Assembly: GCA_018114805.1 (NCBI GenBank)
Contig: CP073042.1
Location: forward strand, 4,278,001-4,342,000
DNA from: Candidatus Streptomyces philanthi
GTDB lineage: Bacteria; Actinomycetota; Actinomycetes; Streptomycetales; Streptomycetaceae
Reading direction: 5' to 3'
DNA: 64,000 nt
Shown here piece after piece: positions 1-8,833 of the stretch. The position numbers and the translations under genes are program-made. The notes under the pieces were generated by a model. It was not told the DNA's origin, made no database searches, and was given only the letters and a program-made list of their open reading frames with translations. The stretch's first letter is position 1, and every line of letters begins with the position of its first letter.

Positions 1-375
1 CGCGCGCGCCGCCCCCGCCACCGGCCCGGGCCAACTTCCCGCCGGGGCGCACTCCCACCGCGCGCGAGGGGGCGCCCGTCCCGCCCCGACGGCTCCCCCG
101 GTGTGGCGCGCGCCCTGTGTCGCGCCTCACCCGCGGCCAGTTGGGCGTGCTCGGCGCGCGGCCGCGCCTCGCGAGGGGCGCGCGATAAGACGGGTCCTCT
201 CTTATGGTGATTTGCCGGATTTCCCAAACTTTCCCAAGAATGAACCGTCTTGGCCCGCTTCCTGGCTCTCGTCGTGTCGCGGTCACCGCATCCGCCGGGG
301 TGACCGCTTCGCTTCGGGATCCGAACGCGGCGTCGTAGCCGACCCCGTACGTCACCCCGAGCCCGGGCCCGGACG
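1..375. other. Unassigned GC-rich stretch at window edge
   Basis: No frame here carries recognisable protein signal. It lies downstream of the EamA gene stop codon and I see no convincing terminator or repeat. A gene could start outside the window and end here, but nothing shows it. Confidence 0.4.
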
Positions 376-1407
376 TCACTCCGATCGCGGACCCGATCGC
401 GGACCCGGGCGCAGTCGGGTCCGCCGCCTCGCCCCCGGTGCCGTCGCGGTCCGGACGGCGCCCGCGCTGGTGGCCACCACCAGCGCGACGGCCGCCACTT
501 TGGGCGGCGTCAGGTCCTGATGGAGGACCAGGTACCTGGCGAGGGCGGCGACCGCGGGCGACAGGCTCATCAGTACGGAGAACGCGGCGGGCGCCAGGCG
601 GCGCAGCGACAGCAGTTCCAGGGTGTAGGGGAGCACCGACGAGAGCAGGGCCACCGCGCCCCCGAGGGCCAGTGCCGCCGGGTCGAGCAGGGCGCCGCCC
701 GCGCCGGCCACCCCGAGCGGCAGGCTCAACAACGCGCCGCAGGCCATCGCCAGCGCCAGCTCGTCCACGCGCGGGAAGCGGCTGCCGGCCCGGGCCGACA
801 GCAGGATGTACGCGGCCCACAGCGCCCCGGCGCCCAGCGCGCAACCCGCCCCGGCAGCGTTCAACTTGCCGAACCCGCCACGCCCGAGCAGCGCCACGCC
901 GGCCAGCGCAAGCACGGCCCACAGCCAGCGGCCCGGGCCGCGCGCCGTGACCACCGACAGCGTCAGCGGGCCCAGCACCTCCAGAGTTACGGCGGTGCCC
1001 AGCGGGATGCGGTCGATGGCCTGGTAGATCAGCGTGTTCATGCCGGCCAGCGCCGTTCCGAAGCCCGCGACTACGGCCCAGTCGGCGCGCCCGTAGCCGC
1101 GTACGGCCGGGCGGCAGACGAGCAGCAGCACCAGCGCGGAGACGGCGAGCCGCAGCGAGACCACGCCGAGGGCGCCGACCCGGGGGAAGAGCGAGGCGGC
1201 CACCGCCGCCCCGAACTGTTGGGAGCAGATGTCGCCGGCCACCAGGCCGACCCCGACCAGCCCGGCGGCCCGCTCGCCACGCCCGGCCCCGGCTGGCCCG
1301 GCCCCGGCCGGCCCGGTCCGGGCCGCCGTTCCGGCCGGGGCAGCGGGGCCGCCCGCGCTCGTGTCGGCAGTGGGGGCAGGGGCGCGCACATCGGTCACAC
1401 CGGCCAC
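376..1407 (-). CDS. EamA/DMT-family transporter (RhtA-like)
   Basis: A 343-residue integral membrane protein. A Pro/Ala/Gly-rich cytosolic N-terminus of about 45 residues is followed by about ten hydrophobic segments arranged as two EamA repeats, the drug/metabolite transporter fold that exports small metabolites such as amino acids. Length and repeat layout fit the family. The substrate cannot be read from sequence. It is divergent from a LysR gene at 1468 with only about 60 bp between starts, the usual arrangement of an exporter and its regulator, but that LysR gene is truncated, so the control is probably lost. The start is the first ATG of the frame; a start a few codons further in is possible because the N-terminus is low complexity. 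Confidence 0.85.
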   Translation of the reverse strand: MAGVTDVRAPAPTADTSAGGPAAPAGTAARTGPAGAGPAGAGRGERAAGLVGVGLVAGDICSQQFGAAVAASLFPRVGALGVVSLRLAVSALVLLLVCRPAVRGYGRADWAVVAGFGTALAGMNTLIYQAIDRIPLGTAVTLEVLGPLTLSVVTARGPGRWLWAVLALAGVALLGRGGFGKLNAAGAGCALGAGALWAAYILLSARAGSRFPRVDELALAMACGALLSLPLGVAGAGGALLDPAALALGGAVALLSSVLPYTLELLSLRRLAPAAFSVLMSLSPAVAALARYLVLHQDLTPPKVAAVALVVATSAGAVRTATAPGARRRTRLRPGPRSGPRSE

Positions 1408-1467
1408 GCTAGCCAGCGCGGGCCGAGCGGGGAAATGCCGGTTGAGCGGTGCTTATGCTTGTCGGTC

Positions 1468-2088
1468 ATGACCGTGGAGCTGCGTCATCTGCGCCACTTC
1501 CTCGCCAACGCCGACGAGGCCAACCTGACCCGCGCCGCGGCCCGGCTCCACCTCACCCAGCCCGCCCTGTCCCGCTCCCTGCGCCAGCTCGAAGCCCACC
1601 TCGGCGTGCGGCTCGCCGACCGCTCCACGCACCACCTGCGCCTCACCGACGCCGGCCACGCCTTTCGGGCCAGGGCCGTCACCGCGCTGGCCGCCGTGGA
1701 CGCGGCCCTGGACCCGAGCCGCCTGGGCGCCTGGCCGCTGCGGCTCGGGCACGCCTGGTCGGCGCTGGGCACCTTCACCACGCCGCTGCTCCGCCGCTGG
1801 CGCCAGACCCACCCCGACACGCCGCTGGAACTGCTGCGCATCGACGACCGCAGCGCTGGCCTCACCGCGGGCAAGGCCGACGCCGCGCTGCTGCGCGGGC
1901 CGCTGGCCGAGCCCGGGCTGCGGAGCGCGTACCTGCTCAGCGAGGAGCGGGTCGCGGCGCTGCCCGACGACAGCCCGCTGGCCGGGCGCGCCGCACTGAC
2001 GCTGGCCGACCTCGCCGACCTCGCCGACCAGAGCGTCACCCTCAACACGGTCTCCGGCACGACCAGCAGCGAGCTGTGGCCGCCCGGG
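1468..2088 (+). pseudogene. Truncated LysR-family regulator
   Basis: The N-terminal winged helix-turn-helix (residues about 1-60, with the LysR-type run LTRAAARLHLTQPALSRSLR) and the first half of the substrate-binding domain are intact and in frame. Homology stops after the motif TTSSELWPPG near base 2088; about 90 C-terminal residues of the usual 290-300 are missing. From there the same frame reads the antisense of a neighbouring XRE regulator and stays open by chance. The gene faces away from the EamA transporter it probably regulated. The sharp loss of homology with a clean open frame points to a deletion joining two convergent genes. A truncated DNA-binding protein might still be made, but inducer sensing would be lost. 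Confidence 0.8.
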
Positions 2089-2099
2089 CGCGGGCGACG

Positions 2100-2944
2100 C
2101 CGCCGGGTGTCGGCGCCGTGCCTGGGCCAGCAGCGTCAGCGCGTGCTGGGACGCCGAGTCTGCGGCAGCGGTGACCAGCACCAGGGACTGCCCGGGCGAC
2201 CTCGGCAGCGACAGGTTCTGCTGGGTGACCGTGAGCGGGCCGACGACCAGGTGGCCCAGCTCGTACACGTCGCCCTCACACGGGTGCACGCGGTGGTCGG
2301 CCCAGAGCACGGCGAACTCCGGGCTGCCGATCGACAGCTCCCCGATCAGCGCGGCCAGGCCGGCGTCCCCGGGGTGGCGGCCGGTGACGTACCGCAGGTT
2401 GCTCACCATGGCGCGGGCCTTGCGCCGCCGGTCGACCTACAGGCGGCGGCCGTGCGGGTCGAGGAAGAGGAGCCGGGCCAGGTTCGGCCGGTCGGCCGGG
2501 CGTTCGGGGCCTGGCCGGGTCGAGGTGGCCGGCTAGCAGGGCGTGGCCCAGGCCGTTCCAGGCGAGCACGTCCGCGCGCCGCCCCACCACGAGCGCGGGC
2601 ACCTCGCCCACCGTGCGCAGCAACTCCCGCGTCGCGCACGACACCCGCTTGGTGCCCGCGTCGGGGCCCGGCTCCGGTCGGCTCAGGTGGTCGAGGTGGG
2701 CGCGCCCGTGCGCGTCGAGCCCGAGCACCCGGGCGATGGCGTCCAGCACTTCGGGCGAGGTGTTGTGCGCCTGCCCCTGTTCGAGCCGGGTGTAGTACGA
2801 GACGCCGACCCCGGCCAGTAGCGCCAGCTCCTCCCGGCGCAGCCCGGGCACCCGGCGCCGCCCCGCGTCGGGCAGCCCGACGTCCTCGGGCCGCACCCGG
2901 GCCCGCCGCGCGCGCAGAAACTCACCGAGTCGCCTGTCGTCCAT
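2100..2944 (-). pseudogene. Broken XRE-family (MmyB-like) regulator
   Basis: From the ATG at 2944 the product has an XRE helix-turn-helix (VPGLRREELALLAGVGVSYY, then a TRLEQGQ motif) followed by the MmyB/MLTR ligand-binding domain typical of actinobacterial regulators. The frame shifts near 2510, after LLAGHLD, and the correct continuation lies in another frame. That continuation contains a TAG at 2437-2439 where Tyr is expected (before VDRRRKARAM). The tail runs to about 2100, where it meets the truncated LysR gene head on, so the last residues may also be lost. Two inactivating lesions plus the junction make this a pseudogene. It is divergent from the broken MBL-fold hydrolase at 3084, which it may once have controlled. 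Confidence 0.8.
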
Positions 2945-3083
2945 CCCCCAAGCCTCGCGCCCCCCGCCCCCGCGAGCCAGCCCCTGCCAGGGGTCGGCAC
3001 GGGCGGTGCTGGTCCGCGACGCGCGCCGGCCGGAGCCTGAACGGGTCCGACCCACCCCGCCCCACGCTTCCGTAGGAGGCCCC

Positions 3084-4092
3084 ATGAACGCCACAGCCCC
3101 GAACGCCACGGCCCCTGACGCGTCAGCCGCGAACACGTCAGTCGCGAGCGCGGCGGCCGTGCCCGAGACCGCCGTACCCGAGACCGCCGTGCACAAGATC
3201 GTCCTCGGCGACGTCACGATCACCCGGGTCACCGAGTACTATCGGGTCCGTCCGCATGAGCCCGCGGGAGTTCTTCCCCGACAGCCCCGAGAACGCCTGG
3301 GAGGCCCACCGGCCCTGGCTGGTCCCGACTTCCTAGCCGCCGACACGGACATCTGCCAGTCCGCGGTGCAGACCTGGGTGGTGCGCAGCGAGGGCCGGAC
3401 CATCCTGGTGGACACGGGCGTCGGCAACCACAAGGAGCGCCCGTACGCGCCGGTCTGGAGCCATCTGCGTACCGGGTACCTGGACAACCTGGCGCGTGCC
3501 GGTGTACGCCCCGACGACGTGGACCTGGTGATCAACACCCACCTGCACGTCGACCACGTCGGCTGGAACACCTTTCTGGACGGCGGCGTGTGGACGCCCA
3601 CCTTCCCGCGCGCGACGTACCTGATGCCGCGCCGCGACTTCGAGTTCTGGGACCCCGCGCGCGGCCACACCCCCCGCCTCGGGCGGGGCAACCAGAACGT
3701 GTTCGAGGACAGCGTGGCGCCCGTACACGAGGCGGGGCAGACCCTGCTGTGGGACGAGGAGTACACCATCGACGCGAACCTGCGCCTCGAACTCTCCCCA
3801 GGCCACACGCCCGGCTCCGCGGTGCTGAAGCTTGCCTCGGGCGGGGACCGCGCGGTGTTCGTCGGCGACTTGCTGCACACGCCGCTCCAGTTCGTCGAGC
3901 CCGACGTCAACAGTTGCTTCTGCGAGCACCCGGCGCGGGCCCGCGCCTCCCGGCACCGGCTGCTGGGCTGGGCCGCCTACCACCGCGCCCTGGTCCTGCC
4001 GGCCCACCTCGGCGGGCACGGTGGCGCGGAGGTCAGCCGGTCGCGGCGCCGGCTTCGCGATCGGGAAGTGGGCTCCCTTCTCTCGCCTCTGA
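3084..4092 (+). pseudogene. Frameshifted MBL-fold metallo-hydrolase
   Basis: ATG at 3084 follows a good Shine-Dalgarno sequence (GTAGGAGG). The protein has the metallo-beta-lactamase fold signature THLHVDHVGWN for zinc binding, then a second metal-site His in SPGHTPGS and an Asp in FVGDLLH. Three frame changes break it. Near 3243 and near 3325 are compensating shifts that scramble about 27 residues. The third, near 4040, moves the true C-terminus (GAGFAIGKWAPF) into another frame that ends at 4092. The catalytic centre lies between the lesions and is intact, so a read restoring the bases would give a full-length enzyme of about 335 residues. The next gene, a carboxylesterase, is also broken. 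Confidence 0.78.
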
Positions 4093-4211
4093 CCCCGCCG
4101 CGCACTCCCGAGCGAGCCCCCGAGCACCTACCGAGCACCGCCCGGGCCGCCGACCGGCCGAGCGAGGCCGACCCGCGAGCCCGGCCGGCAGACCGGACGG
4201 AACGAGCAGCC

Positions 4212-5531
4212 ATGACCCACCACGACCCCCACACCCCGACGCCGACCGTCGAGACCGCCTCCGCCACGTTGCGCGGACGCGGCGCCGACGGCGTCCAGCG
4301 CTTCCTCGGCGTCCCCTAAGCCGCCCCGCCGCAGGGCGCCGCCCGCTTCGCACCGCCCGCGCCGGTCCCGCCGTGGCCCGGCGTGCGGGACGCGGGCGCC
4401 CACGGTCCGACGGTGCCGCAGCCACGCCGAGACGCCTTCGGCGGCCTCGACATGTCGCCCTACTTCGGCCCCGGCTGGGTGCCGGGGCCCGACTACCTCA
4501 CCCTCAACGTCTGGGCCCCCGCGCCTCCGGCAACCGCCCCGGAACGCGGGCTGCCGGTGCTGGTCTTCGTGCACGGCGGCGGCTTCGTGGCCGGCTCGGG
4601 CCGCGCGCCGCTGTACGACGGGGAGGGGTTCGCCAGCAGCGGCGTCGTCCTCGTCACCGTCAACTATCGGCTCGGCGTCGCCGGCTTCCTCGACCTGCCC
4701 GGGGCCCCGCCCAACCGGGGGCTGCTCGACGTGGCGGCGGCGCTGCGCTGGGTGCGGCGGCACGCGACGGCCTTCGGCGGCGACCCGGACAACGTCACCC
4801 TCTTCGGCTAGTCCGCCGGCGCGAGCCTGGTCGCCGCGCTGCTGGCCGACGACGCGGCGGCCGGCCTGTTCCGGCGGGCGATCGTGCAGAGCGGCAACGG
4901 GCTCGGCGCGCACACCCCCGAGCAGGCGGCCCGCGTCACCCGGGTGGCGGCCGCCGCCGCGGCCTTCGCCGAGCTGCCCGACGAGCGCCTGGTGGCGGCC
5001 CTCGACGCGCTCGCCGGCCTGGACCTGCGTACCGCCACCGCGGGCGACCCGCTCCTCGGCCTCAGCTCGCTCAGCCTGACCCTCGCCCGCCAACCGGCCG
5101 AGACCCTCGCGGCCACGGCGACCGGCGCCGACGTCGCCCTGATGGTCTGCACCACCGCCGACGAGGGCAACCTCTACGTCGTCCCGCAGGGGCGCCTGAC
5201 CAGCACCACCCGCGCGGAGCTGACCGCCACCGCCGCCCTGGCCCCGCGGGCCGGCACGCCGAGGCGGCTCGCGACATCGCGGCGGCCCGCGCCCGCAGGC
5301 GGCTGGCCCGGGCACACAGCCGCGCACGGCCGCGCCGCGACGTACGCGTACGAGTTCGGCTGGCGCTCGCCCGCGCTGGGGCGCGCGCTGGGCGCGGCGC
5401 ACGCCGTGGAGCTGCCGTTCGTCTTCGCGCGCACCGCCCTGCCGGCGCACGGACTGGCCGCCCGGGTACACCGCGCCTGGGTCTCCTTCGCCCGCGACGG
5501 CGACCCCGGCTGGGCCCCGTACGACCCGTGA
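4212..5531 (+). pseudogene. Type-B carboxylesterase with two nonsense codons
   Basis: One reading frame from ATG 4212 to 5531 carries type-B carboxylesterase/lipase features: RFLGVP near the N-terminus, the oxyanion motif VHGGGFVAGSG, YRLGVAGFLDLPGAPPNRGL, and a C-terminal YAYEFGWRSP. It is interrupted in frame by TAA at 4317-4319, where GVPYAAPPQG would be expected, and by TAG at 4809-4811, which replaces the Gln of the nucleophile elbow GQSAGAS. The catalytic His region near HAVELPFVF seems kept, but a stretch between about 5090 and 5290 is shorter and more scrambled than usual for the family, suggesting internal deletions. Both stops are single-base changes from sense codons. No active product is expected. 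Confidence 0.8.
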
Positions 5532-5696
5532 CGCCAGCACGTCGAGGCCGTCGCCGAGCGTTCGCCGCATGCCCGGGTGCCGTGCGGGTAGCGGCTGAAG
5601 AGGGGCGAAAAGATCCTCCCCTGGCACTAGGGTGATTGTTTTGCTTACCCATTACCCTTGACTCAAGGTCGCGCAGGGCGGCCATGGAGGAGTGAG

Positions 5697-6581
5697 ATGA
5701 GGAGCAGCAACCCGGTCTTCTCGCGACGGGGCTTCAGCCGCGACAACGCCTACGCGGGCTTCAACACGCCGCCGCAGGCCGGGGGCCCCGCAGCGACTCA
5801 GGGCAACCCGTACGCCACTGGTGCTCAGCCCACCAATCCGTATGCCCCGGGCGCGCAGGACCTGACCCCCGAGCAGATGCAGCAGCTCTACGGCGGACAG
5901 GCGGCGCCGCCACGGGCTGATCGCATGACGATGGACGACGTCGTCATGCGGACCGCCATGACGCTCGGCACCGTCATCGTCGGTGCCATCGTCGCGTGGG
6001 CCGCACTGCCGGTGTCCAGCAAGAGCTACGGCATCGCGATCGGCTCCGCGCTCGTCGCGATGGTGCTCGGACTGGTCCAGGCGTTCAAGAGCAAGCCCGT
6101 CCCGGCCCTGATCATTGGGTACGCGGCGTTCGAGGGCGTCTTCCTCGGTGTGATCAGTGAAATGTTCAACGCTCGCTGGTCCGGTATCCCGATGCAGGCG
6201 GTGCTCGGCACCATGGCGGTCTTCGCCGGTGTGCTGATCGCCTACCGCACCCGTCTGATCCGCGTCAACGCCCGCTTCCAGCGCTTCGTGATGGCGGCGG
6301 CGATCGGCTTCGTGCTGCTGATGGCGGTCAACCTGCTGTTCGCGGCCTTCGGTGGCGGCGACGGCCTCGGCTTCCGCAGCGGCGGCCTCGGCATCGTCTT
6401 CGGCATCGTGGGCGTTGTCCTCGGCGCGGCCTTCCTCGCCATGGACTTCAAGCAGGTCGAGGACGGCGTGGCGTACGGCGCGCCGCGTGAGGAGTCGTGG
6501 CTGGCCGCGTTCGGCCTCACGCTGACGCTGGTGTGGATCTACCTGGAGCTGCTGCGGCTGATCGCCCTGTTCCGGGAGTAG
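5697..6581 (+). CDS. Bax inhibitor-1/YccA-family membrane protein
   Basis: 294 residues. The first 75 or so are hydrophilic, rich in Pro, Gln and Ala (NPYATGAQPTNPYAPGAQ), a cytosolic extension usual in actinobacterial members. Seven hydrophobic helices follow, ending in an acidic and aromatic C-terminal helix (LTLVWIYLELLRLIALFRE), the BI-1/TMBIM fold. Family members are pH-sensitive calcium leak channels or protease-interacting membrane proteins; the role in actinomycetes is not settled. ATG 5697 follows GGAGG by about five bases and is preferred over an in-frame start 39 bases upstream. It is monocistronic, and a strong hairpin at 6691-6724 lies past its stop. Confidence 0.92.
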   Translation: MRSSNPVFSRRGFSRDNAYAGFNTPPQAGGPAATQGNPYATGAQPTNPYAPGAQDLTPEQMQQLYGGQAAPPRADRMTMDDVVMRTAMTLGTVIVGAIVAWAALPVSSKSYGIAIGSALVAMVLGLVQAFKSKPVPALIIGYAAFEGVFLGVISEMFNARWSGIPMQAVLGTMAVFAGVLIAYRTRLIRVNARFQRFVMAAAIGFVLLMAVNLLFAAFGGGDGLGFRSGGLGIVFGIVGVVLGAAFLAMDFKQVEDGVAYGAPREESWLAAFGLTLTLVWIYLELLRLIALFRE

Positions 6582-6690
6582 CCGCGAGGCGCGGCCCGAC
6601 CCCGGCCGCGCCTCGCGCGACGAGGGACGGTACGACTGCCCGAGTCAGCGGCCCGAGGCTCCCCTCGACGCGCCACGCGTGACGCACGAC

Positions 6691-6724
6691 CAGAGCCCTG
6701 GAGGCACACGCCTCCGGGGCTCTG
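6691..6724. terminator. Hairpin between convergent genes
   Basis: CAGAGCCC pairs with GGGCTCTG, and inside these GGAGGC pairs with GCCTCC around an ACA loop. It lies between the convergent BI-1 gene and the DUF4287 gene and can serve both. Confidence 0.7.
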
Positions 6725-6752
6725 CCGTTGCCCGGCGCGCGGCCGGCGCTGT

Positions 6753-6983
6753 CTACCGTAGCTTGCGCGCCGCACGCCGCAGGTCGTGCTCATGGATGAT
6801 CGCCTTGGCGTGTCCGTAGGCGAGCTGATGCTCGCCGCGCAGCCAGTTGACCTTCTCGTCGAATCGGAAGAGGGCGGGGCCATCGTCTACCGTGCGCAGC
6901 CAGTCGGCCACGGCGCGGCCGGTGCAGTGGGGGATTCGGGAGAGCAGGTTCCGGTGGGTCTCATCGGAGAAGACGTGGGACAT
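6753..6983 (-). CDS. DUF4287 domain protein
   Basis: A 77-residue protein from ATG 6983, chosen because GGAGG lies five bases before it; an in-frame start at 7010 would add nine residues. It matches the small actinobacterial DUF4287 type: HRNLLSRIPHCTGR, then WLRTVDDGP, FDEKVNWLR and the conserved tail YGHAKAIIHEHDLRRA. The biochemical function of this domain is unknown. It has no membrane segment or signal peptide. It stands alone between a convergent BI-1 gene and a divergent small gene. Confidence 0.8.
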   Translation of the reverse strand: MSHVFSDETHRNLLSRIPHCTGRAVADWLRTVDDGPALFRFDEKVNWLRGEHQLAYGHAKAIIHEHDLRRAARKLR

Positions 6984-7103
6984 CGGCGCCTCCGGCGTTG
7001 TCCTGGTCACTGCGCCACGACGTGGCCCAGCAGTCCTTCACCTCACCGTGCCTGAGCGTTTGGGTGTTGGCAACAGTCCGCGGGGGGTGCATAGAGTCGC
7101 GGC

Positions 7104-7460
7104 GTGGATGATGTGACCGCCTTCCTGGCCGACGTGGACCGCCTCGCCGACCGACTGCGGGCCCTGCCTCAGTCCCGACTCGGCCCGGGCCCGGCCGCCG
7201 AAGGGCTGGCGCTGGCCCGCGAGTTGGCGCTGCGCGCACAGCGCCTTGAGGAGCCAGACGGCGCGCCTCGTACGGTGCCCGACGCGGGCGTGTTCGTGGT
7301 GGCCGACCAGGTGGCCGTCGCCGGGCACGACCTCGCGCACGCCCTCGGCTGGGAGCCGGCCGACGTCGGCCGGGAGCGGACGTTCCCCTCCGCGACCCGG
7401 CACGCGGCACGGGAGGCGGCGGCCCTGGTGCGGGAGGCCCGGGCGCGCTGCGGCCTCTGA
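7104..7460 (+). CDS. Conserved small hypothetical protein
   Basis: 118 residues from a GTG start. Mostly alpha-helical by composition (ADVDRLADRLRALPQSRLG, then ALARELALRAQRLEE). The middle, VPDAGVFVVADQVAVAGHDL, is the most hydrophobic part but too short and polar for a clear membrane helix. No catalytic motif is visible. Codon bias (strong third-position GC) supports a real gene, and related small proteins are common beside BI-1 genes in streptomycetes, as far as I recall. Function unknown. Confidence 0.65.
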   Translation: MDDVTAFLADVDRLADRLRALPQSRLGPGPAAEGLALARELALRAQRLEEPDGAPRTVPDAGVFVVADQVAVAGHDLAHALGWEPADVGRERTFPSATRHAAREAAALVREARARCGL

Positions 7461-7572
7461 CGGCCCCTCGCGACGGGCGGGGCACGGCGCCCGGTTGGCG
7501 GCGGGGCGGGCCGGCGCTCTCCAGCGGGCGGACGGCGCCGGTACGCCCGGAACGCGGCGTCCGGCGCGCGGG

Positions 7573-8457
7573 TCAGAGCGAGGCGATGACGCGGTCGGCT
7601 AGGACGAAGACGCTGGTGTCGCCGTAGCCGAAGGTCAGCGTGTACGCGCCGGCCACGCCGGAACCGCCGAGCAGCACGGGGGCGTCGCCCTCCCGTAGGG
7701 CCCGCGCGAGTTGGTCGGCCGTCTCACGGTGACCGGGGGTCATGCAGACCGTGGTGCCATCGGCGAAGACGTAGACATCGAGGGTGCCGAGCGGGCCGGG
7801 GCGCACGTCGACCAGCGGGGTGTGGGAGTCGGCCAGTTCGCCGAGGAGCGCGACCGTGCGCTCGTGGCCGACGACGGCCGACCGCTGCGCGCCGTCGCCC
7901 GCGCCGTGCGACGGGTGCGAGGGGTGGCGACGGCGGGCCGCGGCCAACTCGGCCGCCTCCGGGCCCTCCGGCTCGCCGGCCAGGTCGAGCGCGGGATCGA
8001 ACGCCGCCTCAAGCGCGGCGTCGAGCAACTCGGCCTCCAGGGCCGACGGAGGACCGGCGAGGTCGGGCTGACGGGGCACGTACTGCGTCGGGTCCATGGA
8101 CGGCTCGTCGCCGAACCCGGCCAACCCGCCGAGCAGCGTGGAACTCTCGTGTCCCGAGGCCGCGTCGCGGGCCTCCTGGGCGGCCCAGAACGCGCGGGCC
8201 TCGGCGAGTTCGCGCTCGCGTTCCTCGGCGAGCGCGTCGGCGACGGCCGCGCGTATCTCCTCGGCCGGGCTATGGCGGGCGGCGGGCACGTCGGCGGAGC
8301 CGGCCCGGGCGCCGACGGCCGTGGCGGTCGCGACGTCGGCGCGCAGGGCGGCGATCTGGCGGCGCAGCCCGCGAGTGGTGTGCAGGGCCGCGACGCCGAC
8401 GGTCGTGGCGATGCCCGCGGCCAGCAGTACGGCTAGGGACGTAGCGCTCACTGACAT
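7573..8457 (-). CDS. Membrane-anchored conserved hypothetical protein
   Basis: 294 residues with one N-terminal membrane helix (SLAVLLAAGIATTVGVAAL), a charged coiled-coil stretch rich in Glu and Ala (residues about 70-105), a long low-complexity acidic linker and a compact C-terminal domain of about 95 residues starting near VALLGELADSH. The C-terminal domain has alternating beta and turn patterns (TLDVYVFADGTTVCMTPG, then YTLTFGYGDTSVFVLAD) and no known catalytic motif. It looks like an anchored sensor or scaffold, but that is only a reading of the layout. The true start may be the GTG at 8451, which has better spacing to GGGAG. Function unknown. Confidence 0.75.
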   Translation of the reverse strand: MSVSATSLAVLLAAGIATTVGVAALHTTRGLRRQIAALRADVATATAVGARAGSADVPAARHSPAEEIRAAVADALAEERERELAEARAFWAAQEARDAASGHESSTLLGGLAGFGDEPSMDPTQYVPRQPDLAGPPSALEAELLDAALEAAFDPALDLAGEPEGPEAAELAAARRRHPSHPSHGAGDGAQRSAVVGHERTVALLGELADSHTPLVDVRPGPLGTLDVYVFADGTTVCMTPGHRETADQLARALREGDAPVLLGGSGVAGAYTLTFGYGDTSVFVLADRVIASL

Positions 8458-8833
8458 ACTCCCGGTTGCTGTGGTTCCCCCCGAATTCCTACCTTAGCTT
8501 GACCGGTGGCGTCGCCCCGTGTCAGTGCACAACGTCATGGATTGGGTGGGTATAAAGACACAGACAGTCTGTACCGAACAACCCTGACCTGCGCGATCGG
8601 TTCCGCTCGGCGGTATAGGTCACATCCTGGGGGAGATTCGGTCACGGCCTGGTGGGTGGACGCCGCCCCGGCCCCGCCCCACCGCCGCCCCGGCCTCGCC
8701 TCCGCCCCGTCCCGCGCCGAGCGGCGTGGGACCGGGCGGCGCGCGCAGTTACGCGGGGGCGCGCGGCGGGGCGTGCGAGCCGCGCACGGCCGGGACGGCG
8801 CCCGCTGGCGACCGGGCCCCTCGCGATCCGGGC
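8458..8833. other. Intergenic region with a short palindrome
   Basis: 376 bp without a supported gene. It holds the upstream region of the minus-strand membrane-anchored gene and the downstream region of the minus-strand thiolase. A perfect 13-bp palindrome lies at 8560-8572 (ACAGACAGTCTGT), about 105 bp upstream of the start at 8457 and next to TATAAAGACA, so a regulator site is possible. Confidence 0.45.
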
